DNA of 64,000 nt from NCBI GenBank assembly GCA_001701135.1, contig DAAN01000019.1, positions 9,236-73,235 of the forward strand. Reading direction: 5' to 3'. The position numbers and the translations under genes are program-made. The notes under the pieces were generated by a model. That model worked only from the letters and a program-made list of their open reading frames with translations, was not told where the DNA came from and did not search any database. This DNA is from Bacteroidales bacterium H3 (GTDB lineage Bacteria; Bacteroidota; Bacteroidia; Bacteroidales; Muribaculaceae). Shown here piece after piece: positions 25,555 to 35,352 of the stretch (position 1 is its first letter; each line of letters starts with the position of its first letter).

Positions 25555-26643
25555 TTGGCAAAACGAAGCTTCATATCGAACCTGGTGACACTCCCCGCGT
25601 CGAAACTATATGGCGCCGGGGTGTGGGTGCGCAATCTCATGTTCAAGTGGGGCATTCTGCGCCAGCGCCGGTTCAATGTGCCTGTGGTGGTAGTCGGCAA
25701 CCTTGCCGTCGGCGGCACCGGGAAAACACCCCATGTGGAGTATATTCTCGATCTGCTGAAATTCAAATACCGGATAGGCATGATTTCACGCGGCTACAAG
25801 CGCAAAACCAAAGGGTTTGTGCTGGCCACACGACGTTCATCCCCTCTCGACATCGGCGACGAACCATACCAGATTTACCAGAAATTCGGTCGCGACGTCA
25901 CAGTGGCGGTATGCGAGGACCGGGTGCGGGGCATCGAGGAATTGCTGCGCATCGACCCGAAAATCAACCTCATAGTCCTTGACGACGCTTACCAGCACCG
26001 TTATGTGAAACCTACGGTGTCGATTCTCCTCACCGACTTCAACGCTCCCGTGTTTGACGACACGCTTCTGCCGCACGGACGCTTGCGCGAACCCATGAAC
26101 GCCATCTACCGCGCCGACATGGTTGTGGTCACAAAGTGTCCCGAACGGCTCAAAGCCATCGAATACCGCATTTTCAAAAACAGTCTCAAACTCTTTCCCT
26201 ATCAGGGACTGTTCTTCTCGTCGATCGAATATGAACAACTGGTGCCCCTGTTCCCCGACAAGGCACTCCAGCCTCCATATCTGAGCTGGCTCAGCGAGCA
26301 TGACAGCATCCTCGCAGTAAGCGGCATAGCCAATCCGCGCCCGTTCATGCGCTATCTCCGCAGCTTCCACGCAAAAGTGAAAATCAAGCAGTTTCCCGAT
26401 CATTACAACTTCACGCGCCGCGATCTCGAACTGCTTCTGCGGCGCTTCAACGAGATGGACGGCGAGCGCAAGCTGCTGATCACCACCGAGAAAGACGCCG
26501 TGCGCATGCTCAATAACCCCTACTTCCCCGAGCAGCTCAAGGAGTGCACCTACTATCTGCCTGTGAAAGTGCGTTTCGACCCGCACAATGTGGAGACTTT
26601 TGACGACGAGCTGCAGAAACTGCTGCTTAAGGCGGTGTTCTGA
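25555..26643 (+). CDS. lpxK: Tetraacyldisaccharide 4'-kinase (TTG start)
   Basis: Phosphorylates the 4' position of the lipid A disaccharide at the inner membrane. 362 residues. The N-terminus has an amphipathic/hydrophobic helix, followed by VVVVGNLAVGGTGKTPHVEY, which contains the P-loop, then ISRGYKRKTKGF, DDAYQHR and TTEKDAVR. The start is TTG: the in-frame stop TGA at 25538-25540 excludes anything upstream, and the next ATG falls inside the conserved N-terminal helix. It begins 51 bp after sppA. Confidence 0.93.
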   Translation: MAKRSFISNLVTLPASKLYGAGVWVRNLMFKWGILRQRRFNVPVVVVGNLAVGGTGKTPHVEYILDLLKFKYRIGMISRGYKRKTKGFVLATRRSSPLDIGDEPYQIYQKFGRDVTVAVCEDRVRGIEELLRIDPKINLIVLDDAYQHRYVKPTVSILLTDFNAPVFDDTLLPHGRLREPMNAIYRADMVVVTKCPERLKAIEYRIFKNSLKLFPYQGLFFSSIEYEQLVPLFPDKALQPPYLSWLSEHDSILAVSGIANPRPFMRYLRSFHAKVKIKQFPDHYNFTRRDLELLLRRFNEMDGERKLLITTEKDAVRMLNNPYFPEQLKECTYYLPVKVRFDPHNVETFDDELQKLLLKAVF

Positions 26644-26734
26644 CGACGGCGCCGATACAGCTCCCTTTTCCCTCTTCTCCTATGATTGATAATTTTTCCA
26701 CTTACATAGCTCTAATAATTAACTGGCGACGATT

Positions 26735-27547
26735 ATGTTAGAAAAAATCAAACAGACAGCCGACTTTCTCCGCGCGAAAGTGTCTCTGAAACCACATATC
26801 GGCATCATCCTCGGCACTGGTCTCGGCCCTTTGGCCGACATGATCGAGAATCCGCTCGTTATCCCCTATAAAGATATTCCCAACTTCCCGGTATCGACCG
26901 TCGAAGGCCACAGCGGCAACTTCATCTTCGGCACTCTTGCCGGGAAACCCGTGATGGCTATGCAAGGCCGTTTCCACTACTACGAAGGCTACGACATGAA
27001 AGCCGTCACCTTTCCGGTGCGTGTGATGCGTGCCCTTGGAGCCGAAACGCTCATTGTCTCAAACGCCGCCGGCGGCATGAACAAGGAATTCAAGGTGGGC
27101 GACGTGATGATTATCACCGACCACATCAATCTCTTCCCTGAGAATCCTCTGCGCGGGCGCAATTATCCCGAACTGGGTGTGCGTTTCCCCGCCATGACCG
27201 AGGCCTACTCCAAGCGCCTCGTCGCCGTGGCCGATGCCATTGGCCGCGAGAAGGGCATCAGACTGATGCACGGCGTTTATGTCGGCACGCCCGGTCCCAC
27301 TTTCGAGACTCCCGCCGAATATGAGTATTTCCACATCATCGGGGGCGATGCCGTGGGCATGTCGACTGTGCCCGAGGTGATTGTGGCCCGCCACGCCGGC
27401 ATGGAAGTGTTCGGTCTCTCGGTCATCACCGACTTAGGGGGCAAGGACGTGACGCAGGTGCCTACTCACGAGGAGGTGCAGCAGGCCGCCATAACAGCCG
27501 AACCTGTCACCAAGATGCTTGTCCACGAGCTCGTGGCACGTCTATGA
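26735..27547 (+). CDS. punA: Purine nucleoside phosphorylase (inosine/guanosine type)
   Basis: Phosphorolyses purine nucleosides to base and ribose-1-phosphate for salvage. 270 residues of the trimeric PNP-I family. Motifs: GIILGTGLGPLAD near residue 24, the His of VEGHSGNF, GRFHYYEGY, VSNAAGGMN, and the base-binding FETPAEYEYF, VGMSTVPEV and VITDLGGK. The stop overlaps a possible thiL start (ATGA at 27544), but thiL more likely begins at 27610. The symbol punA is the name often used for this family and is not unique. Confidence 0.93.
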   Translation: MLEKIKQTADFLRAKVSLKPHIGIILGTGLGPLADMIENPLVIPYKDIPNFPVSTVEGHSGNFIFGTLAGKPVMAMQGRFHYYEGYDMKAVTFPVRVMRALGAETLIVSNAAGGMNKEFKVGDVMIITDHINLFPENPLRGRNYPELGVRFPAMTEAYSKRLVAVADAIGREKGIRLMHGVYVGTPGPTFETPAEYEYFHIIGGDAVGMSTVPEVIVARHAGMEVFGLSVITDLGGKDVTQVPTHEEVQQAAITAEPVTKMLVHELVARL

Positions 27548-27609
27548 TTCCAGCCGGCACTCCGCTTTTGACGGATGGCCGCGACTCTCTTTTCATTCAG
27601 CTCAAATCT

Positions 27610-28677
27610 ATGAATTCAGAACAACAGACTGAAATATCAACCTTAGGCGAGTTCGGTCTAATCGACCGTCTCACCCGCGATTTTCCCCTGGTCAACGTAT
27701 CCTCCAAAAAAGGTGTCGGCGACGACTGCGCCGTGATGCACTACCCCGATACCGAAGTGCTTGTATCGACCGACCTTCTGGTTGAGGGCGTACACTTCGA
27801 CCTCACTTATGTGCCCCTGAAACATCTGGGCTACAAGGCGGCAGTGGTAAACTTCTCCGATGTTTACGCCATGAACGGCCATCCCCGCCAGATCACAGTG
27901 TCGCTGGCCATTTCGAGCCGTTTCACTGTGGAGCACATGGAGCAGCTATATGAGGGCATCCGTCTGGCATGCCAGATCTACGGCGTGGACCTTGTCGGCG
28001 GCGACACCACCACGTCGCGTTCCGGACTCGTGATTTCCATCACGGCGATAGGCGACGCTCCCGCCGACCGCATTGTCACCCGTTCGGGCGCACACGACAC
28101 CGATCTTATCTGCGTCTCCGGCGACCTCGGTTCTGCCTATATGGGTCTGCAGCTGCTCGAACGCGAGAAAGCCGCTTCGGGCGGCCGCTCCGATTTCGAA
28201 CCTCAGTTCGGCGGCAAGGAATATCTTATCGAACGTCAGCTCAAACCCGAAGCCCGTCGCGACATCATCGAGAATCTTGCCCGCGAGGGCATCATACCCA
28301 CCGCCATGATGGATATATCCGACGGTCTTTCGTCGGAACTGCTCCACATCTGCAAGGACTCGGGCGTAGGCTGCCGCGTATACGAAGACCGCATCCCCAT
28401 CGACTACCAGACGGCCGTGATGGCTGAAGAACTTAACATGAATGTGGTGACCGCCGCCATGAATGGCGGCGAGGACTACGAACTGCTCTTCACCATCCCC
28501 CTTCATGCCCACGAAGCGATCAAGAAGATTCCCGGCGTGAAAGTGATAGGCCACATCACAAAGCCCTCTCTGGGCGCTTTCCTCATCACACGCGACGGCG
28601 TGGAGATGGAAATCAAAGCCCAGGGATGGAATCCGCTGGCCGCCGCTCAGGACGGCGCCACCGACGCATCACATTAA
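27610..28677 (+). CDS. thiL: Thiamine-monophosphate kinase
   Basis: Phosphorylates thiamine monophosphate to thiamine diphosphate. The start at 27610 (MNSEQQTEISTLGEFGLIDRL) gives 355 residues, which suits the family; the ATG at 27544 overlapping the upstream stop would add 22 poorly conserved residues. Motifs: GVGDDCAV (Mg/ATP site) near residue 38, STDLLVEGVHFD, VNFSDVYAMNGHP, DLVGGDTT, DISDGLSSEL and GGEDYELLFT, as in ThiL. It shares a transcript with the phosphorylase gene. Confidence 0.94.
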   Translation: MNSEQQTEISTLGEFGLIDRLTRDFPLVNVSSKKGVGDDCAVMHYPDTEVLVSTDLLVEGVHFDLTYVPLKHLGYKAAVVNFSDVYAMNGHPRQITVSLAISSRFTVEHMEQLYEGIRLACQIYGVDLVGGDTTTSRSGLVISITAIGDAPADRIVTRSGAHDTDLICVSGDLGSAYMGLQLLEREKAASGGRSDFEPQFGGKEYLIERQLKPEARRDIIENLAREGIIPTAMMDISDGLSSELLHICKDSGVGCRVYEDRIPIDYQTAVMAEELNMNVVTAAMNGGEDYELLFTIPLHAHEAIKKIPGVKVIGHITKPSLGAFLITRDGVEMEIKAQGWNPLAAAQDGATDASH

Positions 28678-28723
28678 TTTTAAAGCTACTGGTTATTTTT
28701 TTAGCAACTGGTCAATCTTTCTT

Positions 28724-29941
28724 ATGCCTCAGCTATCTCAACGCGGCATTGAAATGCCCGCATCCCCTATCCGACGTCTCGGCCCGCTGGCCAAAGAAGC
28801 TATAAAACGAGGCGTCAAAGTCTACCGACTCAATATCGGTCAGCCCGATGTGCCCACCCCGAAAGAGGGGCTCGACGCGCTCAAAAATATCGACCGCAAG
28901 GTGCTCGAGTATTCTCCGTCCGACGGACTTGAATCACTCCGCCGCAAGCTGCGCGAATATTACCACCGCTACAACATCGAAGTCGACGTCGACGACATCA
29001 TCGTCACCACCGGCGGCTCCGAGGCTGTGCTCTTCGCCTTCATGGCATGCCTCGACCCGGGCGACGAAATCATAGTGCCCGAGCCGGCCTACGCCAACTA
29101 CATGGCTTTCGCAATATCGGCAGGCGCCAAAATCGTCACCATCCCCTCCTCGATCGACGAAGGTTTCGCCCTGCCGCCGCTCGAAAAATTCGAGGCTCTC
29201 ATAACTCCCCGCACCAAGGGCATCCTTATCTGCAACCCCAACAACCCCACGGGCTATCTCTACACAATGAAAGAGATGCTGCAGCTGCGCGACATCGTGA
29301 AGAAGCACGACCTCTTCCTCTTCTCCGATGAGGTCTACCGTGAATTCTGCTACACGGGCGCGCCCTACATCTCTGCGTTCCACCTCCCCGGCATCGAGGA
29401 GCAGGTGGTGCTGATCGACTCCGTTTCGAAACGCTACAACGAATGCGGCATCCGCGTGGGCGCCCTGATCACAAAACACAAAGAGCTTAAGAAAAATGTG
29501 ATGAAATTCTGCCAGGCACGCCTCAGCCCCCCTCTGCTCGGGCAGATTGTGGCGGAAGCTTCGATCGACACTCCTGCCGACTACATGCTCCAGACCTACA
29601 ACGAATATGTGGAACGACGCAAATTCCTCATCGACGGCCTGAACAAAATTCCCGGAGTTTACTCCCCTATTCCCATGGGGGCGTTCTACACCGTGGCGCG
29701 ACTGCCTGTCGACGACGCCGACAAATTCTGCGAATGGTGTCTGCGCGAATTCCAGCATGAGGGCGCCACAGTCTTCATGGCTCCAGCCTCGGGTTTCTAC
29801 ACCACTCCCGGAATGGGGCACAACGAGGTGCGAATAGCCTATGTGCTTGAGAAGGAGGAGCTGCGCAAGGCTCTGCGGACCCTCGCCAAAGCTCTCGAGG
29901 CATATCCCGGGCGCGTGCAGCCTCAGGCACCCGCACTCTGA
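28724..29941 (+). CDS. PLP-dependent aminotransferase, class I/II
   Basis: Fold-type I aminotransferase of the aspartate aminotransferase superfamily, 405 residues. Visible: RLNIGQPDVPTP near residue 38, TTGGSEAVLFAF, EPAYANY, CNPNNPTGYLY, FSDEVYREF, the PLP Lys in DSVSKRYNECGIRVG, and the terminal VRIAYVLEKEE. The amino-acid substrate cannot be set from sequence; aspartate/aromatic aminotransferase-like activity is the usual annotation. It lies 46 bp after thiL and ends before a strong terminator at 30007. Confidence 0.9.
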   Translation: MPQLSQRGIEMPASPIRRLGPLAKEAIKRGVKVYRLNIGQPDVPTPKEGLDALKNIDRKVLEYSPSDGLESLRRKLREYYHRYNIEVDVDDIIVTTGGSEAVLFAFMACLDPGDEIIVPEPAYANYMAFAISAGAKIVTIPSSIDEGFALPPLEKFEALITPRTKGILICNPNNPTGYLYTMKEMLQLRDIVKKHDLFLFSDEVYREFCYTGAPYISAFHLPGIEEQVVLIDSVSKRYNECGIRVGALITKHKELKKNVMKFCQARLSPPLLGQIVAEASIDTPADYMLQTYNEYVERRKFLIDGLNKIPGVYSPIPMGAFYTVARLPVDDADKFCEWCLREFQHEGATVFMAPASGFYTTPGMGHNEVRIAYVLEKEELRKALRTLAKALEAYPGRVQPQAPAL

Positions 29942-29961
29942 CATCCCACGACACGCCGCGA

Positions 29962-29978
29962 CTGACATGTCATGTCAG
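29962..29978. repeat. 8-bp inverted repeat downstream of the aminotransferase
   Basis: CTGACATG, one base, CATGTCAG. It stands 21 bp after the aminotransferase stop and before the terminator. It could be a protein-binding palindrome or part of transcript-end structure. Confidence 0.35.
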
Positions 29979-30006
29979 ACCCGGCTGTCACACCACCTAC
30001 AACTAT

Positions 30007-30043
30007 AAAGCGCTGTGTCAAAATGCCTGACACAGCGCTTTTT
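30007..30043 (+). terminator. Terminator upstream of dnaK
   Basis: A 14-bp perfect stem (AAAGCGCTGTGTCA at 30007-30020 with its complement at 30028-30041) with a 7-nt loop is followed by T residues. It ends the thiL-aminotransferase transcript. The same stem reappears after dnaK. Confidence 0.85.
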
Positions 30044-30114
30044 CCACGCCTGACACCCTCAAACCACTCCCTCCGGAACGATTCTCCGATAAATAACCGA
30101 TGACACCAACCTTT

Positions 30115-30132
30115 TTGGCACAATGTTTGTTT
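30115..30132 (+). promoter_or_regulatory. Sigma-54-like promoter motif upstream of dnaK
   Basis: TTGGCACAATGTTTGTTT fits TGGCACGNNNNTTGCW in spacing; it differs at the base after TGGCAC and at the C of the -12 GC. Transcription would start near 30141, some 80 nt before dnaK. No TTTG/TAnnTTTG pair is visible in the same region. This is a motif match only. Confidence 0.4.
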
Positions 30133-30221
30133 CATTTATGAGACGAGAAATAAAAATATCCGGTCGCAACACACCGGCTCTTAAGAATCGAAAAATCAAT
30201 AACAACAAAACTATAACAACT

Positions 30222-32138
30222 ATGGGAAAAATAATAGGTATCGACTTAGGTACCACCAACTCATGCGTAGCTGTCCTTGAAGGAAAGGACCCCGTCGTAA
30301 TCCCTAACTCCGAAGGTCGTAACACCACTCCCTCTGTCGTCGCTTTCGTCGACGGTGGCGAACGTAAGGTCGGTGACCCCGCCAAACGTCAGGCCATCAC
30401 CAACCCCGGACGCACCATCTACTCCATCAAGCGTTTCATGGGCGAGACCTATGATCAGGTTCAGAAAGAAATCGAACGTGTGCCCTACAAAGTGGTACGC
30501 GCTGCCAACAATACTCCTCGCGTCGACATCGACGGCCGCGAATACACCCCCCAGGAGATCTCCGCAATGATTCTTCAGAAAATGAAGAAGACTGCCGAAG
30601 ACTACCTCGGCCAGGCCGTGACCGAAGCCGTAATCACCGTCCCCGCATACTTCAACGACTCCCAGCGCCAGGCCACCAAGGAAGCAGGCGAAATCGCCGG
30701 CCTCACAGTCAAGCGTATCGTCAACGAACCCACCGCGGCCGCACTCGCCTACGGCCTCGACAAGAGCGACAAAGACCAGAAGATCGCCGTGTTTGACCTC
30801 GGCGGCGGCACATTCGATATCTCCATCCTCGAACTCGGCGACGGAGTGTTCGAAGTGAAATCGACCAACGGCGACACCCACCTCGGCGGCGATGACTTCG
30901 ACCATGTAATCATCGACTGGCTCGCCGACGAATTCCTCAAAGACGAAGGCGTTGACCTCCGTCAGGATCCCATGGCTCTCCAGCGCCTGAAGGAAGCCGC
31001 CGAAAAAGCCAAAATCGAGCTGTCATCCTCGACTTCCACCGAAATCAACCTCCCCTACATCATGCCCGTCAACGGCGTGCCCAAGCACCTGGTAAAAACC
31101 CTCACCCGCGCCAAATTCGAGCAGCTTGCCGACCGTCTCATCAACGCCACCATCGCTCCCTGCGAGCAGGCACTCAAAGACGCCGGCCTTAAAGCCAGCG
31201 ACATCGACGAAGTGATCCTCGTAGGCGGTTCCACCCGTATCCCCGCAATCCAGCAGATCGTAGAGAAAATCTTCGGCAAAGCCCCCTCCAAGGGCGTCAA
31301 CCCCGACGAAGTCGTAGCCGTAGGCGCAGCCATCCAGGGCGGCGTGCTCTCAGGCGACGTAAAGGATGTGCTCCTGCTCGACGTAGTGCCCCTGTCGGTC
31401 GGCATCGAAACCCTCGGTGGCGTAATGACAAAACTCATCGAAGCCAACACCACAATCCCCACTCGCAAGAGCGAAACCTTCTCCACCGCAGCCGACAACC
31501 AGCCCTCGGTTGAAATCCACGTCCTCCAGGGCGAACGCCCCATGGCCAAGGATGACAAAACCCTCGGCAAATTCCACCTCGACGGCATCGCACCCGCTCC
31601 CCGCGGCATCCCCCAGATCGAAGTCACCTTCGAAATCGACGCCAACGGCATCCTCAACGTTTCCGCCAAAGATAAAGCCACCGGCAAACAGCAGAGCATC
31701 CGCATCGAAGCATCTTCGGGCCTCACCGACGAAGAAATAAAGCGAATGAAAGACGAAGCCGAAGCCAACGCCGCTGCCGACGCCAAAGAAAAAGAGCGCA
31801 TCGACACCCTCAACAAAGCCGACGCAATCATCTTCCAGACCGAGAAACAGCTTCAGGAATTCGGCGACAAACTGCCCGCCGACAAGAAAGCGCCCATCGA
31901 AGCAGCCCTCACAAAGCTGAAAGAAGCCCACAAAGCACAGGACGCCCCCGCCTGCGAAGCCGCAATCAAAGAAATCGAAACCACCTTCGGCCAGGCACAG
32001 CAGGACATCCTCAACGCCCAGGCACAGGCGCAGCAGGCACAGCAAGGTGCCAACCCCGGTGCCGGTGCCCCCGGCGCAGGCCCCTCCGCCGGCCCCGATG
32101 ACCACGTCACCGACGTCGACTTCGAGGAAGTGAAGTAA
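30222..32138 (+). CDS. dnaK: Chaperone DnaK (Hsp70)
   Basis: ATP-dependent chaperone that works with DnaJ and GrpE. The start at 30222 ([15 protein letters not shown]) is chosen over an upstream in-frame ATG because Hsp70 proteins begin at this motif. 638 residues. Visible: [56 protein letters not shown], the substrate-domain segment [15 protein letters not shown], and a Gly/Ala/Pro-rich tail ending DVDFEEVK. dnaJ and grpE are not adjacent. The gene is transcribed alone: terminators lie on both sides. Confidence 0.98.
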   Translation: MGKIIGIDLGTTNSCVAVLEGKDPVVIPNSEGRNTTPSVVAFVDGGERKVGDPAKRQAITNPGRTIYSIKRFMGETYDQVQKEIERVPYKVVRAANNTPRVDIDGREYTPQEISAMILQKMKKTAEDYLGQAVTEAVITVPAYFNDSQRQATKEAGEIAGLTVKRIVNEPTAAALAYGLDKSDKDQKIAVFDLGGGTFDISILELGDGVFEVKSTNGDTHLGGDDFDHVIIDWLADEFLKDEGVDLRQDPMALQRLKEAAEKAKIELSSSTSTEINLPYIMPVNGVPKHLVKTLTRAKFEQLADRLINATIAPCEQALKDAGLKASDIDEVILVGGSTRIPAIQQIVEKIFGKAPSKGVNPDEVVAVGAAIQGGVLSGDVKDVLLLDVVPLSVGIETLGGVMTKLIEANTTIPTRKSETFSTAADNQPSVEIHVLQGERPMAKDDKTLGKFHLDGIAPAPRGIPQIEVTFEIDANGILNVSAKDKATGKQQSIRIEASSGLTDEEIKRMKDEAEANAAADAKEKERIDTLNKADAIIFQTEKQLQEFGDKLPADKKAPIEAALTKLKEAHKAQDAPACEAAIKEIETTFGQAQQDILNAQAQAQQAQQGANPGAGAPGAGPSAGPDDHVTDVDFEEVK

Positions 32139-32170
32139 TCTCCCAATTCAGATCCATCTAAATCCACATA

Positions 32171-32208
32171 AAGGCGCTGTGTCAAGCATTTTGACACAGC
32201 GCCTTTTC
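32171..32208 (+). terminator. Terminator after dnaK
   Basis: A 15-bp perfect stem (32171-32185 with 32191-32205) with a 5-nt loop is followed by TTTT. The stem core GCGCTGTGTCA is identical to that of the terminator at 30007, and the loop resembles the reverse complement of the other loop. Confidence 0.85.
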
Positions 32209-32661
32209 TATCCGGATGGGAGGTGCTGTCAGAATGGTTCAGATGGCAGGAGCTTGGAGGTGAGGCTGATGGGAGCAATCTGGAGATTGTGACCGAGGCC
32301 GAACCCTTCAAGCGACTACCCAGATGAGCCATTATGACACACCCTCATTCACACACCCTCATTCTGTTTACCACAACGAAAAAACATAGCCGGAGGCGCC
32401 ATAAAATCAAAAATAATCCGTAACTTTGCTGCCGACTTACTATCTATCACCAAGAGATTACAGTCAGAGTCTTTAATGACTATCGTACCGACTTCCTATT
32501 CCCTCCGCCACGTCAGTGCCCACCGGTGTTGACGGCGCCGTAGGCATACCCTATTCCATCCGGCAAACCCAATTCGCTACCTTTCAACTTTCTTTCTCAT
32601 AGGGAACACCGTTCATCACAACATCTATTTGCGAGTATTTTTACTCCCCACAAATTAAATT
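32209..32661. other. Non-coding stretch and leader before the polysaccharide locus
   Basis: No gene is seen in these 453 bp. A direct repeat, ACACACCCTCATT, occurs twice around 32338-32364. A -7-like element lies at 32421, and from there to the first start codon is a leader of about 230 nt. It contains a small hairpin (CGTCA near 32510 with TGACG near 32530) and a self-complementary CACCGGTG. No upxY- or upxZ-type gene is present. Confidence 0.5.
32421..32429 (+). promoter_or_regulatory. Putative -7 element of the polysaccharide locus
   Basis: TAACTTTGC matches TAnnTTTGC, but no TTTG is found at the -33 position. It is the best promoter candidate in front of the flippase gene. Confidence 0.4.
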
Positions 32662-34200
32662 TTGGAAACGCGCTCGAAACGCATAGCAAAAAACACACTC
32701 TTTCTGTATATCCGAACTTTCATTTCAATGATAATAGGGATATACACTGGTCGAGTTATGTTGGAAGCATTAGGAATAGATAATTACGGCATCCAAAATG
32801 TTGTCGGTGGAATTGTTGCATTTTCTTCCTTAATTGTTGGCTCAATGTCTACGGCCAGTGGACGTTTTTTCACCTTTGCATTAGGGGAAGGAGATCTAAC
32901 TAAACTTAAAAACGTTTTTGTAACATCGCTGCATGTTCATATCATCTTAGCTGTTATTGTTGTTTTATTATTGGAAATATGCGGTGTGTACTTTCTTAAC
33001 AACATCGCAAACATCCCGGTTGGCAGAATACATGCAGCAAATTATGTTTTACAATTTTCCATTTTTTCAACATTTGTTTCCATAGCTTGTGTACCCTTTA
33101 CATCGGCCATTATTGCACATGAAGAGATGGGTATATACGCATATATGAGTATCTTTGATGCGGTAGCAAAGCTTGCCATTTGCTATTTAATTATGGCATT
33201 TAGCGGCGACCGCCTGATTTTATACTCTATAATGTATATGTGTGTAAGCATAATATATTCAATGACCTATGTAATATATTGTTGGCGAAAATTTCAAGAA
33301 GTATGCTATAGATTCCAAATTGATAAAGCTCTCGTTAAGGAAATCACTAAATTTTCGGGGTGGAATTTGTTGCATTATCTATCCTGGATATTGAGCACCC
33401 AAGGAGTTAACTTCTTAATCAATATTTATTTTGGTGTCGCATTCAATGCAGCCAGAGGTATTGCAAATACCGTCGGAAGTTGTATAAAGAGCTTCGTTTA
33501 CAACTTTACCACCGCCTTTACACCTCAGATAACAAAATCATTTGCCAATCAAGAATTCGAATATACATATAGGCTTGTAAACAACGGAACAAAATATTCA
33601 TGGTTCATGATGTATCTGTTTATTGTTCCTGTATGTATGGAAGCCCACACAATTTTAAAGCTTTGGTTAGTGGAAGTTCCTCCAATGGCTCCTTTATTTT
33701 TAATATTTACTATGTTTGAATCCATAGCCTTACTTTCTGGAGATTCATTATATAAATTAATTCTAGCAGACGGCAGAGTAAAAACTTATTCTATCGCTAT
33801 CACAATTTATCAAGGTATCATTTTTCCTCTTTCATGGCTTGCATATAAATTAGGAGCTCCAGTCTGGGCATCCTATCCAATTTTTATATTTGTATTCCTG
33901 ACCATAAACATAATTCGACTGATAATTCTTCACAGACATTTATCATATCGTTGGAAATCATTTGTAAAAGAAGTAATATGGCCTTGCAGTCAAGTATCGG
34001 TAATCTCTTTTCTAATTCCGATAGTGTTATCTGTCTATTTAGACGCAGGGCTACAACGATTCTTCATTATGATACCTGTGAGTATCGTTAGCGTTATATT
34101 TTCAGTATATTTTTTTGGATTGACATCTAACGAACGAGTGGTTATGAGAAACAAAACTGTAAATTTTGTTCGTCATAGACTGAATCTTAAATTTATATAA
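32662..34200 (+). CDS. Polysaccharide flippase (Wzx/MOP superfamily), TTG start
   Basis: Integral membrane transporter predicted to flip undecaprenyl-linked repeat units across the inner membrane. 512 residues with about 12-14 hydrophobic segments. The N-terminus RIAKNTLFLYIRTFISMII and GRVMLEALGIDNYGIQNVVGGIVAF closely follow the lipopolysaccharide-flippase pattern of Bacteroidales. The start codon is TTG at 32662; a TAA lies two codons upstream in frame, and the next Met would cut into the first membrane helix. It is AT-rich, unlike dnaK upstream, and opens the polysaccharide locus. Confidence 0.88.
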   Translation: METRSKRIAKNTLFLYIRTFISMIIGIYTGRVMLEALGIDNYGIQNVVGGIVAFSSLIVGSMSTASGRFFTFALGEGDLTKLKNVFVTSLHVHIILAVIVVLLLEICGVYFLNNIANIPVGRIHAANYVLQFSIFSTFVSIACVPFTSAIIAHEEMGIYAYMSIFDAVAKLAICYLIMAFSGDRLILYSIMYMCVSIIYSMTYVIYCWRKFQEVCYRFQIDKALVKEITKFSGWNLLHYLSWILSTQGVNFLINIYFGVAFNAARGIANTVGSCIKSFVYNFTTAFTPQITKSFANQEFEYTYRLVNNGTKYSWFMMYLFIVPVCMEAHTILKLWLVEVPPMAPLFLIFTMFESIALLSGDSLYKLILADGRVKTYSIAITIYQGIIFPLSWLAYKLGAPVWASYPIFIFVFLTINIIRLIILHRHLSYRWKSFVKEVIWPCSQVSVISFLIPIVLSVYLDAGLQRFFIMIPVSIVSVIFSVYFFGLTSNERVVMRNKTVNFVRHRLNLKFI

Positions 34201-34208
34201 CCATACCA

Positions 34209-35312
34209 ATGGAGCTTAACGACGGCAAAATAAAAGTAATCGCATATTATCTTCCACAATTCCATCCCACAAAAGAAAACGATAAATGGTGGGGGACAGG
34301 ATTCACTGAATGGACCAACGTAGGAAAAGCCAAGCCGCTTTTCAAAGGGCATTATCAGCCTAAAGTTCCATCCGACTTAGGCTACTACGATTTAAGGATT
34401 GAAGATGTGGCCAATAAACAAGCTGAATTGGCTCAAAAGGCAGGTATATCAGGGTTTTGTTATTGGCATTACTGGTTTGGGAACGGACAGAAATTACTTG
34501 AGATGCCAGCTGAAAGGATGCTAAAAATCGGTCGACCAGATTTTCCATTCTGTTTCTCTTGGGCAAATCATGGATGGTGGAAGAAATCTTGGAGTCCCGA
34601 TGGATCCAGTGAACTTTTGATGGAACAAACTTATCCAGGGATAAAAGATATAGATGAACATTTTTATTATTGCCTGCCGTTCTTCAAAGACGAAAGATAT
34701 ATGAGATATAATGGGAAACCAATATTTTTCATATACAAACATTTAGATTATCAAAATATCAACGAATTCATTACTCGATGGAATACCCTTGCTAAAAAAG
34801 AGAATTTGTCAGATGGCTTTTATTTCTATACAGGATTATTGTCATTCGACACATTTGCAGATGCTAAACAAAAAGGTCTTGACGGTGGAATAATTGATAT
34901 TAATGCTCAAAAAAAACTCATTCCTTCATTATGGAAAAGAGGAATAGAGTTTTTGAAAAGGAAAACAAAAATTTCATTCGAAAAATATCCCCGAACGATC
35001 GACTATTATAACCTTATTAAACATGCCTGGTCTAACGACATGCTTAATCGAAATGATGTTATTCCTATGATACTTCCCAATTGGGATCACACACCTAGAA
35101 GTGGGAAATTCGGAACTGTTTATGTCAATACGTCTCCTTCGTCATTTGAAAAGATGCTTAAGAAAATACTTCCTTTAGTAAATCTTAAAGAAAACAAATT
35201 AATCGTTCTAAAATCATGGAACGAATGGGGAGAAGGGAATTACATGGAGCCAGATATACGGTATGGTCAAGGGTTTATAAAAACATTAGCGACTCAATTA
35301 AATCAATATTAA
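34209..35312 (+). CDS. WbsX-like glycosyltransferase / GH99-like protein
   Basis: 367 residues resembling the WbsX family, found in O-antigen and capsule loci and related to GH99-type barrels. Visible: IAYYLPQFHPTKENDKWWG near residue 11, GFTEWTNVGKAKPLFKGH, GYYDLR, GFCYWHYWFG, FCFSWANHGW, KSWNEWGEGNYMEPD and the closing YGQGFI. The enzymatic activity of WbsX proteins is not well established; transfer or trimming of a sugar in the repeat unit is possible. It starts 8 bp after the flippase and is AT-rich. Confidence 0.85.
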   Translation: MELNDGKIKVIAYYLPQFHPTKENDKWWGTGFTEWTNVGKAKPLFKGHYQPKVPSDLGYYDLRIEDVANKQAELAQKAGISGFCYWHYWFGNGQKLLEMPAERMLKIGRPDFPFCFSWANHGWWKKSWSPDGSSELLMEQTYPGIKDIDEHFYYCLPFFKDERYMRYNGKPIFFIYKHLDYQNINEFITRWNTLAKKENLSDGFYFYTGLLSFDTFADAKQKGLDGGIIDINAQKKLIPSLWKRGIEFLKRKTKISFEKYPRTIDYYNLIKHAWSNDMLNRNDVIPMILPNWDHTPRSGKFGTVYVNTSPSSFEKMLKKILPLVNLKENKLIVLKSWNEWGEGNYMEPDIRYGQGFIKTLATQLNQY

Positions 35313-35352
35313 AGAATTACATCAGTTTAAGTTTATACAAATAATACAAAAT

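Noticed and set aside
28934..29968. 344-codon minus-strand frame opposite the aminotransferase
   Set aside because: The aminotransferase is well supported by its PLP motif; the antisense frame has no recognisable domain.
30123..30221. Upstream extension of dnaK
   Set aside because: Hsp70 proteins start at the GIDLGTTNS motif; the extra 33 codons are leader sequence, including part of the promoter-like motif.
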